A DNA stretch of 64,000 nt from Nymphaea colorata (lineage: Eukaryota > Streptophyta > Magnoliopsida > Nymphaeales > Nymphaeaceae): NCBI RefSeq assembly GCF_008831285.2, contig NC_045140.1:11156505-11220504 (forward strand). The letters are read 5' to 3'. Shown in pieces: positions 11,849 through 22,037 of the stretch. The notes under the pieces were generated by a model. The model made no database searches. It saw nothing but the letters and a program-made list of their open reading frames with translations, and was not told the DNA's origin. The position numbers and the translations under genes were made by a program. Positions within the stretch are counted from its first letter, which is position 1. Every line of letters begins with the position of its first letter.

Positions 11849-13683
11849 ATGGCGAGGACTCCCCATGTTCTGGTGGTGCCGTACCCAGCGCAGGGCCACA
11901 TGATCCCCCTCTTCGAGTTCGCCCACCTGCTATCCACCCATGCCATCTCCATCACCGTCGTCGTCACACCAAAGAACCTCCGCTTTCTTCAGCCCTTCCT
12001 CTCCGACGACGACTCCCTCCCTCTCCGCCCACTCGTCCTCCCCTTCCCTTCCTCCCCCGACATCCCGCCCGGCATCGAGAACTCCCAAGACCTCCCCAAG
12101 GGCTCCTTCCTCTCCGTCATGCGCGCCTTCCCGGCATTATCCGACCCCCTCCTCCAGTGGGCTCGAGCCCAACCCCACCCACCGACCGCCATCATCTCGG
12201 ACATGTTCCTCGGTTGGACCCTCGACTTGGCTCGCTCCCTCGGCATCCCCCGCCTCGTTTTCTACACCTCAGGCTCCTTCGCCGTCTCCGTTGTCCACTC
12301 GCTCTGGCTCAACGTGCCGGATAGACCGGCCGACCACGCCACCGACGAGCTTTTCCCGGTACCCGTGCCCGACGTGCCCGGGTCGCCGGTCTTCCCGTGG
12401 TACCAACTCTCTCCGATATATCGGGTATACAAGGAATCGCCAGCCGGCTCGCTGGAGTGGCTGAGGAAGATCTTTCTCGCCAACGTCGCCAGCTGGGGCG
12501 GCGTGTTCAACACGTTTCGGAAGATCGAGGGGGCGTACCTCGACCATCTGAGCTATAGGCCGGACGGCGGCTGGAAGACGTGGGCGGTAGGCCCGCTGGT
12601 GCCCCACTGGGAAGAGAACAGAGTGGCGGAGAGGGGCGGTTGCTCGGAGACGTCCGTCCGGGATGTGGTGGCGTGGCTGGACGGTCGAGACGAGGCCTCC
12701 GTCGCATACGTGTGCTTCGGCAGCCAGGCGGAGCTGTCGGACGAGCAGGTGGCGGCGCTGAGCGCCGCGCTGGAGACCAGCGGCGTGGCATTCCTCTGGT
12801 GCGTGAAGCAGAAGAAACACGGTGGCCCCAGTCAAGGTTGGTGGCTCTCTTCTTTTTCTCAAACCTTCTCTTCTCTTTGCTTGAAAATGTCGGCCATTTC
12901 CTCCCTGGCCCCTGCTAATGGTAGCCAGTCAACAGCCATCGTTGCCGGCGTCCTTTTTTTCATACAAAATTGTCCTTTCTCTTATGTCCAAAGCAACGGC
13001 ACGTTCACTATTTTGCTCTTCAAATCATCCCTCATTACTAAAAAACTAAAATTACTTACTTTCTCCATCAACTCTCTGCATCGCTCTTGTCTTTAGTGCC
13101 AGAAGGGCTCGAGAAAGGGGTCCCTTATTATTAAAAAACTAAAATTACTTACTTTCTCCATTGACTCTCTGCATCGCTCTTGTTTTTAGTGCCAGAAGGG
13201 TTCGAGGAAAGGGTGAAGGAGCGAGGTATGGTCTTGAGGGGCTGGGCGCCACAGGTCTTGATCCTGAACCATAGGTCAGTCGGGTGCTTCCTGACACATT
13301 GTGGCTGGAACTCGACGCTTGAAGGGCTAGCCGCGGGCGTGCCTCTGTTGACCTGGCCCTTGTACGCGGACCAGTACATGAACGAGGTCCTAATCGTTGA
13401 CCAACTTCTCACCGGGGAGCGCGCACTCCACGGGACGAACCCGGTGCCGGACCCAACTCATGTGGCCCAAGCATTGGTCCGGTTGACACGAAGAGATTGC
13501 GAAGTCCGGGCGCGGTCGCAGGCGATCAAGGAATCGGCTCACCTCGCTGTGAAGGGTGGTGGAAGCTCATATAAGGACTTGGTTATGTTGGTGGAAGAGC
13601 TGCACCAAATGGCTCCGTTGAATAATAGCGAAGGAGAAAATGGGGGATGCACCCATACTATGGAAGGATCCGATCCAATTTAG
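11849..13683 (+). CDS. UDP-glycosyltransferase, UGT89-like (2 exons)
   Basis: Transfers a sugar from a UDP-sugar to a small acceptor such as a flavonoid or other phenolic; acceptor and sugar cannot be read from sequence. Exon 1 is 11849-12836, exon 2 is 13190-13683, and the intron is GT-AG, phase 1. The joined protein is 493 aa, normal for plant family-1 UGTs. The N terminus has VVPYPAQGHMIPL, in which the His is the expected catalytic base, followed by TPKNL. SWLDGRDEASVAYVCFGS-type linker residues lie in exon 1 (AWLDGRDEA, YVCFGSQAEL). The PSPG donor-binding box is in exon 2: WAPQVLILNHRSVGCFLTHC then GWNSTLEG, ending TWPLYADQ, with the typical final Gln. The start ATG has a strong context (GCCATGGCG) after a GA-rich leader. 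Exon 1 is very GC-rich compared with its flanks. No signal peptide or membrane segment is seen, so the enzyme is likely cytosolic. Assignment to UGT89 rests on remembered similarity. Confidence 0.93.
13034..13212 (+). repeat. 93-bp tandem duplication covering the UGT 3' splice site
   Basis: Two copies, starting about 13034 and 13127, each contain AAACTAAAATTACTTACTTT, the pyrimidine tract CTCTTGT(C/T)TTTAG and the first 20-odd exon bases (TGCCAGAAGGG...). The genuine acceptor ends at 13189 and the duplicated one at 13096. Using the first acceptor would add about a dozen codons and then TAA at about 13132, removing the PSPG box. Confidence 0.88.
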
Positions 13684-13718
13684 TTTGGCTGGCTTTTGTT
13701 TCTTTCCGATCCTAGCCA

Positions 13719-13724
13719 AATAAA
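13719..13724 (+). promoter_or_regulatory. Candidate poly(A) signal for the UGT gene
   Basis: AATAAA occurs 36 bp after the stop codon, a plausible near-upstream element for 3' end formation. Confidence 0.4.
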
Positions 13725-14677
13725 AGACAAGGTTATCTTGTTTCCTAGGAGCTTCTTATTGGATACAATCGTACTTTCTTAGGCCTATGTTTTTTGCTTT
13801 TGTTTTCTTTGAAGGGGTTGGCGATACAGTAGAGTATAGCAGGGTTGGTAGGCAGTTAATTCTTATTTTGAGCCCCAATTCCTATTTTGAACCCTTTGAG
13901 TGTCGACTTCTTTGTGCTGGTGCGACATCGAGAGTAGGCCATGTAGGAATATCATGATGGATTACTTCTCCAGACATAGATCTGGTTTGAGTATATGTTA
14001 CTATGGATATCCATGAGTATACGTCTGTTTGAGCTTTGGTGTAAATGGCTGGAGCGGTAACAGTTTCAAAGAGATTTCGGTATCTGGATGAAACTAAAAA
14101 GCGGTTCGTTTAAGAACTCAAAGCGGGTGTTGGATTATGACAAGATCCAGCCCCGAGTCGATGTCTGATTCAGGTGCAACACTGCTGACCTCCTCTCTTG
14201 AATCAAAGAATGAAAAAAAGTACAAGGACTTGATGCCTGGTTATGACCGGTACTTCTTTCCGCTTACAAAGCATGCAAGAAAAAAGAGATGTGCTTACTC
14301 GCTCTTCGTTAGGAAGGGGTTAGATTTTTTGTTCTTTTTAAGGACCAATGTTAATAAGTGGACCAATGTTAATAAGTGCGTTGATGCGAAGCGATGAATT
14401 AAGCTAGCTGGTTAAGTGATTCATAACATCTATAAAAAATAATGTTAGAAGTGAATAAAAACAATCAAAATGACATAGAAGCAAGAGAAAGAATGTAGGG
14501 AGAGAGAGAGCCACCCTTGTTTCTGTTAAGCGGGCTTGAACGTCACACTGAGTGAGAGTAAGAGAGAGAGAGGGAGAGAGCGCCTAAAATAGCCAATGAT
14601 AATTGGCCATTCCATGCATTAAAGAGAAAAACCAGCCCATAAAGAGGCCAAAGTCTGCCAATCCAAACCACATAACC

Positions 14678-14751
14678 AAGCCATGAACAGGTCAAAAGAA
14701 ATGCCATAACGCTGAAGCCATGAACAGGTCAAAAGAAAAGCCATAACCCTG
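14678..14751. repeat. 37-bp tandem duplication
   Basis: AAGCCATGAACAGGTCAAAA followed by GAAATGCCATAAC (copy 1) or GAAAAGCCATAAC (copy 2), period 37. Confidence 0.85.
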
Positions 14752-14946
14752 CCACGATAAAGCACGCCACCCAACAAACAGCTGCCCAAAGCCTTAAACA
14801 AGTAACCAAATGTCAAAAACTGCGCCATAAAGAGGCCACAAAGAACACCCTCCATGTAGCACCAATAAATAGAGCACGCTAGTGACGGCCCAAGCCTTGG
14901 GGAGATGAACCAGGCAAACCACGAAATCGACAGCACAGTAATAAAG

Positions 14947-15075
14947 CGAGAGGCAGAGAGAAATGGAAGCACCAGATCGAGATAAACCGAGAGGCAGAGA
15001 GAAATGGAAGCACCAGATCGAGATAAACCAAGCATAGCAGTAAAGCGAGAGGGAGAGAGAAGTGGAAGCACCGCA
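14947..15075. repeat. 41-bp minisatellite, about 3 copies
   Basis: The unit CGAGAGGCAGAGAGAAATGG + AAGCACCAGATCGAGATAAAC occurs at 14947 and 14988. A shorter, diverged copy starts near 15046. Confidence 0.85.
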
Positions 15076-16354
15076 ACCCAAGCGGCATCGCATCGGTGAC
15101 CCAAGCAACAGATCCAGTGGCAACCAAACTGTAGACCCGGCGAAAGCAACAGCAGCAACCTCAGCCACACCCCAAGTGGCAGACCCCTTAATGGCGACCG
15201 TGACAACAATGACCGAAGCTATGACCCAAGTAGATCCAGTGGCGACGTAGTCGATAGACCCCGCGGAAGCAGCACATTGACAGCAAACAACCTCAGTAGT
15301 GATCCAAGCGACAATGCAGATGGCAGAAACCAATGGCAACCTCAATCAATGGAAGAACCAACCTCAAACCATGGGTGCCTTTATGCACGCAAATCAGGCA
15401 CGCACCTCTCACACGCATGATGCATGCGGATCATAGTCATGATGCACACACATCCGGTTAAAGACGCACCACCCAAATGGCGGTGCGTTTGGTTGGGTGG
15501 TGTATCTCATCTAACCACTGTTAGGGACTTTTTGGTAGAACCATAGTTGGCAAACTTGCTTATTCGAATTGCTAGTCACCTGGCACTACACCAAATATGA
15601 CACTTGGTTCCGTGCACGTGAAACTTCATGTATTGGCAGTTGCCCCTTTTCACAATGTTTGTCACTGATTCAACTTGCTAGCTAAAGATAGCAAAAGGCG
15701 AACTGCACTTTACCAGCTTTACAAGCTTTTGTTTTAAGAGTTTCTTATTTCCTCTACTGCAGTCTCTTCTCTTCATTTTTTTGGGGATTGGTAGTACGTC
15801 AGTTTCTTCTGTCCTTCCCATCCCTCTCGTTGCCTTTCTTTTACATCTGAACACCATTTTATTTCATTTCCTTCTTGTTTAAGTGGCCATCGAATCACAA
15901 GAGAGTTTATCCTTTCCATTCAATCCTCTCCCTCTCTCCATCCAAACAGGGTGTTAATTAACAGCCATCCATTTGATATTCATGTCAATAGCATCCTAAA
16001 ATATAAATGAAAATATATATGAGCTTTTATGAAGGTGTTTGTATGAGCCAATGGCAGAGCCAGACACCTATACTTGGAAGTACATGTTGATTTTTCCTTC
16101 AAGTCCGATGATCATATATGAGCCAATGGCAGGGCCACACCATACAAGACTTGGCCCTCCATACGTGTAGTACTATTTATTTATAGAATGTGTCTGACTT
16201 TGTTCAGTAAGCGGGGTCCACATTTTCATTGATAAGAATATTATATCATCAAACATTTTGGTAATATCTTGGTGTATCTTTTATGATTTCATTGGTGTGC
16301 TGCTGATTATAGTTCCCTACTTGTCACTCTTTCTTTCTCTTTCATGATGAAAGA

Positions 16355-16615
16355 ACCCCCAAGTTGTAGTGGTGCCATACCCAAAGCAAGTCCACAGTAT
16401 CCTCTCTTTCAATTTTCTCAGCTGCTATTCAACGAGCTATCACCACTCCCACCACTTTAGCCTTGGCCTGCATCCACACCAACACTTTGCCGCTAATCAA
16501 CTTAGTGATATGGATTGCTGATTCGTTTGTGGATCACAGCAGCATAGAGAATGTCGATCTAGACCCACCTCGTCCTTTTAACTGGATCCAGTCCTATGAA
16601 AAGCACAGAAACAAT
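16355..16615 (+). pseudogene. UGT pseudogene, N-terminal fragment
   Basis: Across broken frames this segment resembles the start of the UGT at 11849. It encodes PQVVVVPYPKQVHS (intact gene: PHVLVVPYPAQGHM), FQFS/AAIQRAITT, then IADSFVDHSSIENVDLDPP, aligning with FPSSPDIPPGIENSQDLP of the intact gene. The catalytic His is retained in position, but frameshifts destroy the ORF. The matching middle part of such a gene appears at 27400-27712, so the two pieces may be one gene split by later insertions. Confidence 0.6.
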
Positions 16616-16881
16616 AGGTCACCCTGACCTAATCCAAAAAGGGGCACACCTAACCATCCAGCCCGGCTTTTCTTTTTTTTTTTGGTTGCTCAGGAGTAGG
16701 GTGTGGGTTTGGACATTGTGCCTCCAGCCAATTCTGTGCAGCCAAGTTATCCAGGCTGCCCCATCAGCTAGTAACTTGTGGCCGCTTGTGCAATAGTGTT
16801 TCCCTCTCTGGGCAATGTGGTCGAGCCTTGGCCATGCACTAAAAGCAATTGCATCAATTAGTTGTATGCTGACATCCCTAG

Positions 16882-17074
16882 CAGGGGAGGAGGGAGGGGT
16901 GGGGGGCTGCCTAGGCCATGGCCCCACCCCAACTAAGTGAAATTTAGATTAACAAAATTGAAAATTTTTAGTTGTATAATGTATTTTTTGGATTTTAGTT
17001 TAGTTTGGCCCTACCCGGATAAGTTCATTAAACTGTTTGGCCCGCCCCTGAAAAAAATTCTCGCTCCGCCCTTG
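16882..17074. mobile_element. hAT-like MITE, 193 bp
   Basis: The ends CAGGGGAGGAGGG... and ...CTCCGCCCTTG form imperfect terminal inverted repeats. They are flanked by an 8-bp target duplication, ATCCCTAG (16874-16881) and ATCCCTAA (17075-17082), 7 of 8 matching. The interior is short and AT-rich without coding potential. Confidence 0.78.
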
Positions 17075-17082
17075 ATCCCTAA

Positions 17083-18156
17083 CTAGCTGCTATGTGGTTA
17101 CTTCTCCTCCAACCAACATTCTCCCTCATGATTGGAAAATTTAGACACATACTCTTTAACACCCAATTAGAATTTTTGGTTGTGCTTAATGTTTTCATCG
17201 TGACTTTTCTATTAGAAACTTTAAAACTATAAAACCCAGGCATGGTATGGAGATTTTTGGAACTTTGTTGATTTGGCAAACTTAAAGTGTGATACTCCTT
17301 TGGCTCGTATCCTTTATAATTTCTGTTGTGAATCACTTGGGCAAGTGGCTACCTAGTCTAGCTCTCTATTCATGGTTTTCTCCCAACAACTCCACTTCTA
17401 ACAGTGGAGCTCTCTCATGCAGAAGGGAACACCTTCAAGCTACTTGGGCAACTCGGCTGCTCTCAAGCTCTGCCAAGGCTAGTAAGGAGGATAACCTTGA
17501 CTAGCTCGCCCTCTTATGGCCGCATGTACCCAAGAATACTACACCAAGCATCACAACTACCCAAATAAAGTGCATCCATGCATACGGAGAACAACCCTAG
17601 AGTAGGAGTCCCTATGCATGATTAACCTACTTGGCTTTTCCACTTGACTTCTTGTGCCTCTTGTATGTTTCTAGCTCCATACACAACACACTACTTTGCT
17701 GCACCTAGCACATTTTGCACCCAATGCAGTGGCATGCACCCCTTTCATGTCATCCCTCTCCCTGTCACGGGGAACACCGACTAATACCTATTCCGCTCTT
17801 GATAAAAATTGTGCATTGCCAGATACCACCAGGCTCGCTCCATTGGCCACACCAGGCTCTATGCATGCCCAATAGAAATTGAGACTGCAGCTTGCACTTG
17901 CACGTCTCCTACCAACTACTTATGCCACCGCCCACCAACAAGTTGTAGCCTTTCCGTCATGACTGCTCCACCAACAATAATAGCTCAAGCTAGGAAACTT
18001 AGGCTATCGCCCTTGAAGATTGCTGCCCCGATCTTCCACGAAGGCACTGCCCTGCTTGCCCAAGTTTGCTGCAGCTTTTGGCCAAGCTTTGTTGCCTTCA
18101 TTGGTAGCTCCCTTAGCACTCAGCTAGAACAACCTCGCCGAGCACGAAATGCCCCT
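17083..18156. other. Degenerate intergenic DNA, nothing recognised
   Basis: Contains a 137-codon open frame (17809-18222) with no recognisable domain. The frame runs across the retrotransposon boundary at 18157, which argues against a gene. Confidence 0.5.
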
Positions 18157-18606
18157 TGTTATGATATTTTCGGATGGAGGTGTAGAATATCCTATCCTCT
18201 TCATAACTGTAGGATCAGATAGATGTTAAAAATGTCAAAATCTTTGGACGATTGCTATCACACCTTTCTTGGAGATTCTATCAGAGGTGGTTTCTCCTTT
18301 GAGATTGTATTCTATGTTGAGGAGCAGCTTTTTGTGTTCTATAAACTCTAATGATTGCATTGTAAATTTATGTGTGAGAAATAATAAAAGAATGCTTTCC
18401 TCCTTCATAGGCTTGTTGTCGAACCACATATCTCATTGTATCTCTTTTCCATTTCTCTTGCTTTTACCTTTTAACATAGTATGATTGCACTGTAAATTTA
18501 TGTGTGATAAATAATCAAAGAGTGCTTTCCTCCTTCATAGGCTTGTTGGTGAACCACATATCTCATTGTGTTTCTTTTCCATTTCTCTTGCTTTTATCTT
18601 TTAACA
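18157..18606 (+). repeat. 5' LTR of the copia element, internally duplicated
   Basis: It matches the 3' LTR at 25071-25396 but is about 125 bp longer because its last 130 bp are duplicated in tandem (18351-18480 and 18481-18610). Confidence 0.88.
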
Positions 18607-18610
18607 TAGT
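18351..18610 (+). repeat. 130-bp tandem duplication across the LTR/internal junction
   Basis: Copies at 18351-18480 and 18481-18610 differ at only a few positions. Each ends TTTTAACATAGT, so each contains the LTR end plus the first bases of the primer binding site. Confidence 0.92.
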
Positions 18611-18649
18611 ATCAAAGCATTGATTTCTCTGGTGGTCCATATCCTTTCC

Positions 18650-21600
18650 ATGGTGGAATTAAAAGATAATCAGTTTGAGGGTGAGATTAGCAACAGCAAA
18701 GGAAATCCAAAATCCAGCTGTAGCAATGATTCCTCTAGTATGTCTCTCAAAATCACTACTACGCTTCTCAATGGGGCAAATTATCTGACCTGGGCTAAAA
18801 CCGCCTGCTTATATTTTAGTGACCGATCTAAGGTCAGCTACATCAATGGCAGCATAACTCCACCAGACGAGTCTGATTCCAAATTTACCAAGTTTATTGA
18901 CTAACAATTAGAAAATGACTTGGTAATGTCATGGCTAATGAATTCAATTGAGCCACACATTTCTAATACCTTTTTGTATGTGGGAACGGCAAAGAAGATC
19001 TGGGATGCTTTGGAAGAAGTTTACAGTGAGCAAAATTTTTACTAGAATTCATTAGCTGCAACTACAAGAGACAACAAGTCTATGCCTCTCTACCTGAATC
19101 AAATTCAGTATGATGAGCTTATACAATACTGACCAGCCACATCAGATCTAAATATTTACAAACAAGTGGAGTTGGATAAGGTGTTCAAGCTTCTTTCTGG
19201 TCTTGAAAATGACTATGAAAACTTGCTTATTCAAATCCTTATGATGTATCCTCTCGCAAGTTACAAGAGTGTTTGTCAAACTTTCCAATGATAGGATGCT
19301 TGTCAAAGGGTAATGTGAGCAGAACGGGTTATATGTGATCAACCAGAATGGGTTGAGTTCACTTGCCTGTGCTAAGAATAAAAGATCGAGTGAGTACCAC
19401 CTATGGCACTCACTTCTAGGGCATACTTCTGATCATGTGCTGAAACTTCGTGTTCCTGGGAGCAACTGAGAAGTATGCCTGTGATGCATGCGGGTTCACC
19501 AAGTCTACTAAACCCCCGTTTCAAACTAGTGAGTATAGATGTTGAATTGTTTGAAGTTATCCACTCAAATGTGTGGGGACCCACACCTGAGGATTACTCC
19601 TATTTTGTCACAAGTACTGTGTGTCTTCCATTTAAGATAAAAGTCATGTTACCTGGATTTATTTTCTTAGAAATAAATGTGGAGTTTCCAAAATTTTTGA
19701 AGAATTTTATAACATGGTTTACACACAGTATGGTGCAAAGATTTGGAAAAAGAAAGTTGAGTTTAGATAATAAAGCAGAAAATATGAATAACTCTCTCCA
19801 AGAGTTTATGAAAAAGAAAGGAGTATGACCTCATAAAACTTGCGCAAGAACTCCACAACAAAATAGAGTTGAGCAAAAAATCGTCAGCTTCTTAATGTAA
19901 CTTGATCTCTCATGATCCATATGGATGTCCCACGGCTTTTTTGGACTGAACAACATGCTGCACTATTAACTGTGTCCCAATACTAGCATTGAAGGTGAAA
20001 TTCATTTACAAGTTCTTCTCCAAAAGAAAATTTCTATTTATCATTTTGAGATTTTTAAGCGTAAATGTTATGTTTACATTCAAGAAAAAAATTTGAAATA
20101 AATTTCAGAAAATGTATTTTTCTCGGATAGTACAACAGAAAAAAGTTGTAATTGTGTTGATCCAAGCTCAAGGAAGTTGTTTATCTCCTGTGATGTGAAA
20201 TTCTTTGAATAGGAACCTTTCTTTGAAGCCGCAAGTAGGGGGAGTCACACAACAAGTAGTTGAGCGATGCTGATGCATGTGATAATGTTGCTGGAAACAA
20301 ACTTCAAAACCAGGTATGCTCCTAACAAAACCAAAATGCCTCTTATTAAAAGGCTTGAGCTTGAAGTGTATCACTCTGCCGAAAAGGGTAGAAATCACAA
20401 CCCATCTACCAACCTCACTAGTTACTAAAGCCACCATTACAACCACTAAACCAGGCCTTAGGTGTTCCACTAGACCTAGTTGACCTCCATTGAGACCACT
20501 AATTTCTATACCTATCTGAATATTCAGAAAACCTACTCCATAGAAAACTACCTCACCTTTAAAAAAAAAAAACTCTCAAAAACATACAAAAAATTCTTCT
20601 AAACACCTACACTCAACGTGAACCTAGAACCTTTGAAGAGGCCAACCAAAGCCCAAAACGGAAAGCCACCATGTTAGAGAAACTTTCAGCCCTTGAAAAA
20701 AAAATAAAACTTGGGACTTGTGCTTTTACCAAAAGGGAAGAAACCTGTATGGTGTAAATGAGTTTACCACATAAAACATCACAGTGATGGCACTATTGAG
20801 CAGTTCAAGTCCAGGCTGGTTGCTAAGGGCTTTACCCAAACTAAGGAATTGATTGTAAAGAGACTTCTGGTTTTACCACCAATATGAATTCTGTTAGAAT
20901 GTTACTCTCTGTTACTTCTAACATTGGGAAATTATGCAACTTGATTTTAAAAATGCCCTTCTTCTTGAAGAACTTAAAGAAGAAGTGTTCATGGAAGCTC
21001 TTCTGGGGATCAAGAATGACAAAGGCTATGTTTGCAAATTAAAAAAAGGCATTATATAGGCAAAGACAATCTCTTAGAGCATGGTTCTCTCGCTTCAATG
21101 AAGACCTTATAAGGGTATGTCAGAAGTAGTGCGGACTATAACATGATCGTGTCTAGGCAGACATCAAAGATTATTTGTCTACCGTTGTATGTTGATGATA
21201 TAATGATGATCGGACATGATGTTGATTTCATGCTTAAAATCAAGGGATATCTCCGCAATTTGAAATTGAGGATTTAGGGAAGTTGAAATACTTCCTAGGC
21301 ATATAGATGACCCGCTCAAATTAAGATATCTTCTTGTGCCATAGGAAGTACATAGTTGACCTACTAGAGGAGACTGTGCATATGCGAACCAAAACTGTTG
21401 ACACCCTTATGGAAACAAACTGCAAACTAAGACAAGATGATGGTGATCAAGTTGACAACATTTAAACCTTCCATAAACTTGTTGGCAATTTGATATATTT
21501 AACCATGACTAGGCCAGATGTCATGTATGTTGTGAATGTCATTAGCTAATTTATGCACAAGCCTAGGTCACCTCACATTAAAGCTGCTCACCGTATACTA

Positions 21601-22037
21601 AGATACTTGAAAGGCACGCCAGTGAAAAAAAATTAATGAAAAGAGATATGCCTCTTGACATCATTGGATTTGTCGATGCAGATTGGGTTGGTGATACAAA
21701 TGATAGGCGTTCTACATCCGGTTATTGCATCCTCATGGGAGGAAATCTTGTTGCACAAAGAGTAAAAATCAGTCTATTGTTGTTCGTTCTAGCGCTGAGG
21801 CTAAGGATAGTATGATGGCATTATGCATGTGTGAACTTATATAGGTTAGATCTTTATTAAAAGACATCAAAGTTGAAATAAAGGGTCCCATGAACATGAT
21901 GTGTGATAATATGATGACAATTTACATTAAAGCAAATCCTATCTTCCATGAAAGAAGAAAACATATTGAAGTCGACTGACATTTCGTGAGAGAAAAAATT
22001 CAAGATCAGGTCATCAATATGCCGCATGTGACCATAA
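18650..22037 (+). pseudogene. Copia gag-pol polyprotein remnant
   Basis: The first ATG (18650) opens a gag segment with LLNGANYLTWAKTACLYFSD, the copia N-terminal pattern. The gag-pre-integrase block LWHSLLGHTSDHVLKL is near 19400-19450. The integrase region follows (VIHSNVWGP; DNKAENMNNSLQEFMKKKG; TPQQNRVEQ, 19535-19880). The reverse transcriptase contains SRLVAKGFTQT (near 20811) and LYVDDIMMIG (near 21184-21215), with the catalytic YVDD intact. RNase H shows GFVDADWVGDTNDRRSTSGY (near 21670-21725). Stops and frameshifts are frequent throughout. The C-terminal end (QLTNILTKALGKERHL) resumes after the nested insertion, at 24963-25066. Confidence 0.88.

Larger units (their letters stand above)
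13725..16354. other. Intergenic region with several short tandem repeats
   Basis: No gene is supported. The long minus-strand ORFs at 14619-15345 run through repeated purine-rich sequence and look spurious. A 19-bp unit (GGACCAATGTTAATAAGTG) is doubled near 14341-14379. Other repeats are listed separately. Confidence 0.55.

Noticed and set aside
11761-12324. 187-codon + strand ORF, and other long frames on both strands over UGT exon 1
   Set aside because: Shadow frames produced by the GC-rich codon use of the UGT; only the 11849 frame carries UGT motifs.
14619-15345. Two minus-strand ORFs of 196 and 183 codons
   Set aside because: They run through minisatellite-like purine repeats, are hydrophobic by composition only, and overlap each other in different frames.
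15490-15960. Possible second Tourist-like MITE (right end TCTCCATCCAAACAGGGTGTTAA)
   Set aside because: The right end resembles Harbinger termini, but the only left candidate (GCGTTTGGTTGGG) lacks a matching TTA/TAA duplication.
17809-18222. 137-codon ORF rich in Cys, Ser and Thr
   Set aside because: It crosses the LTR boundary at 18157 and has no recognisable domain.
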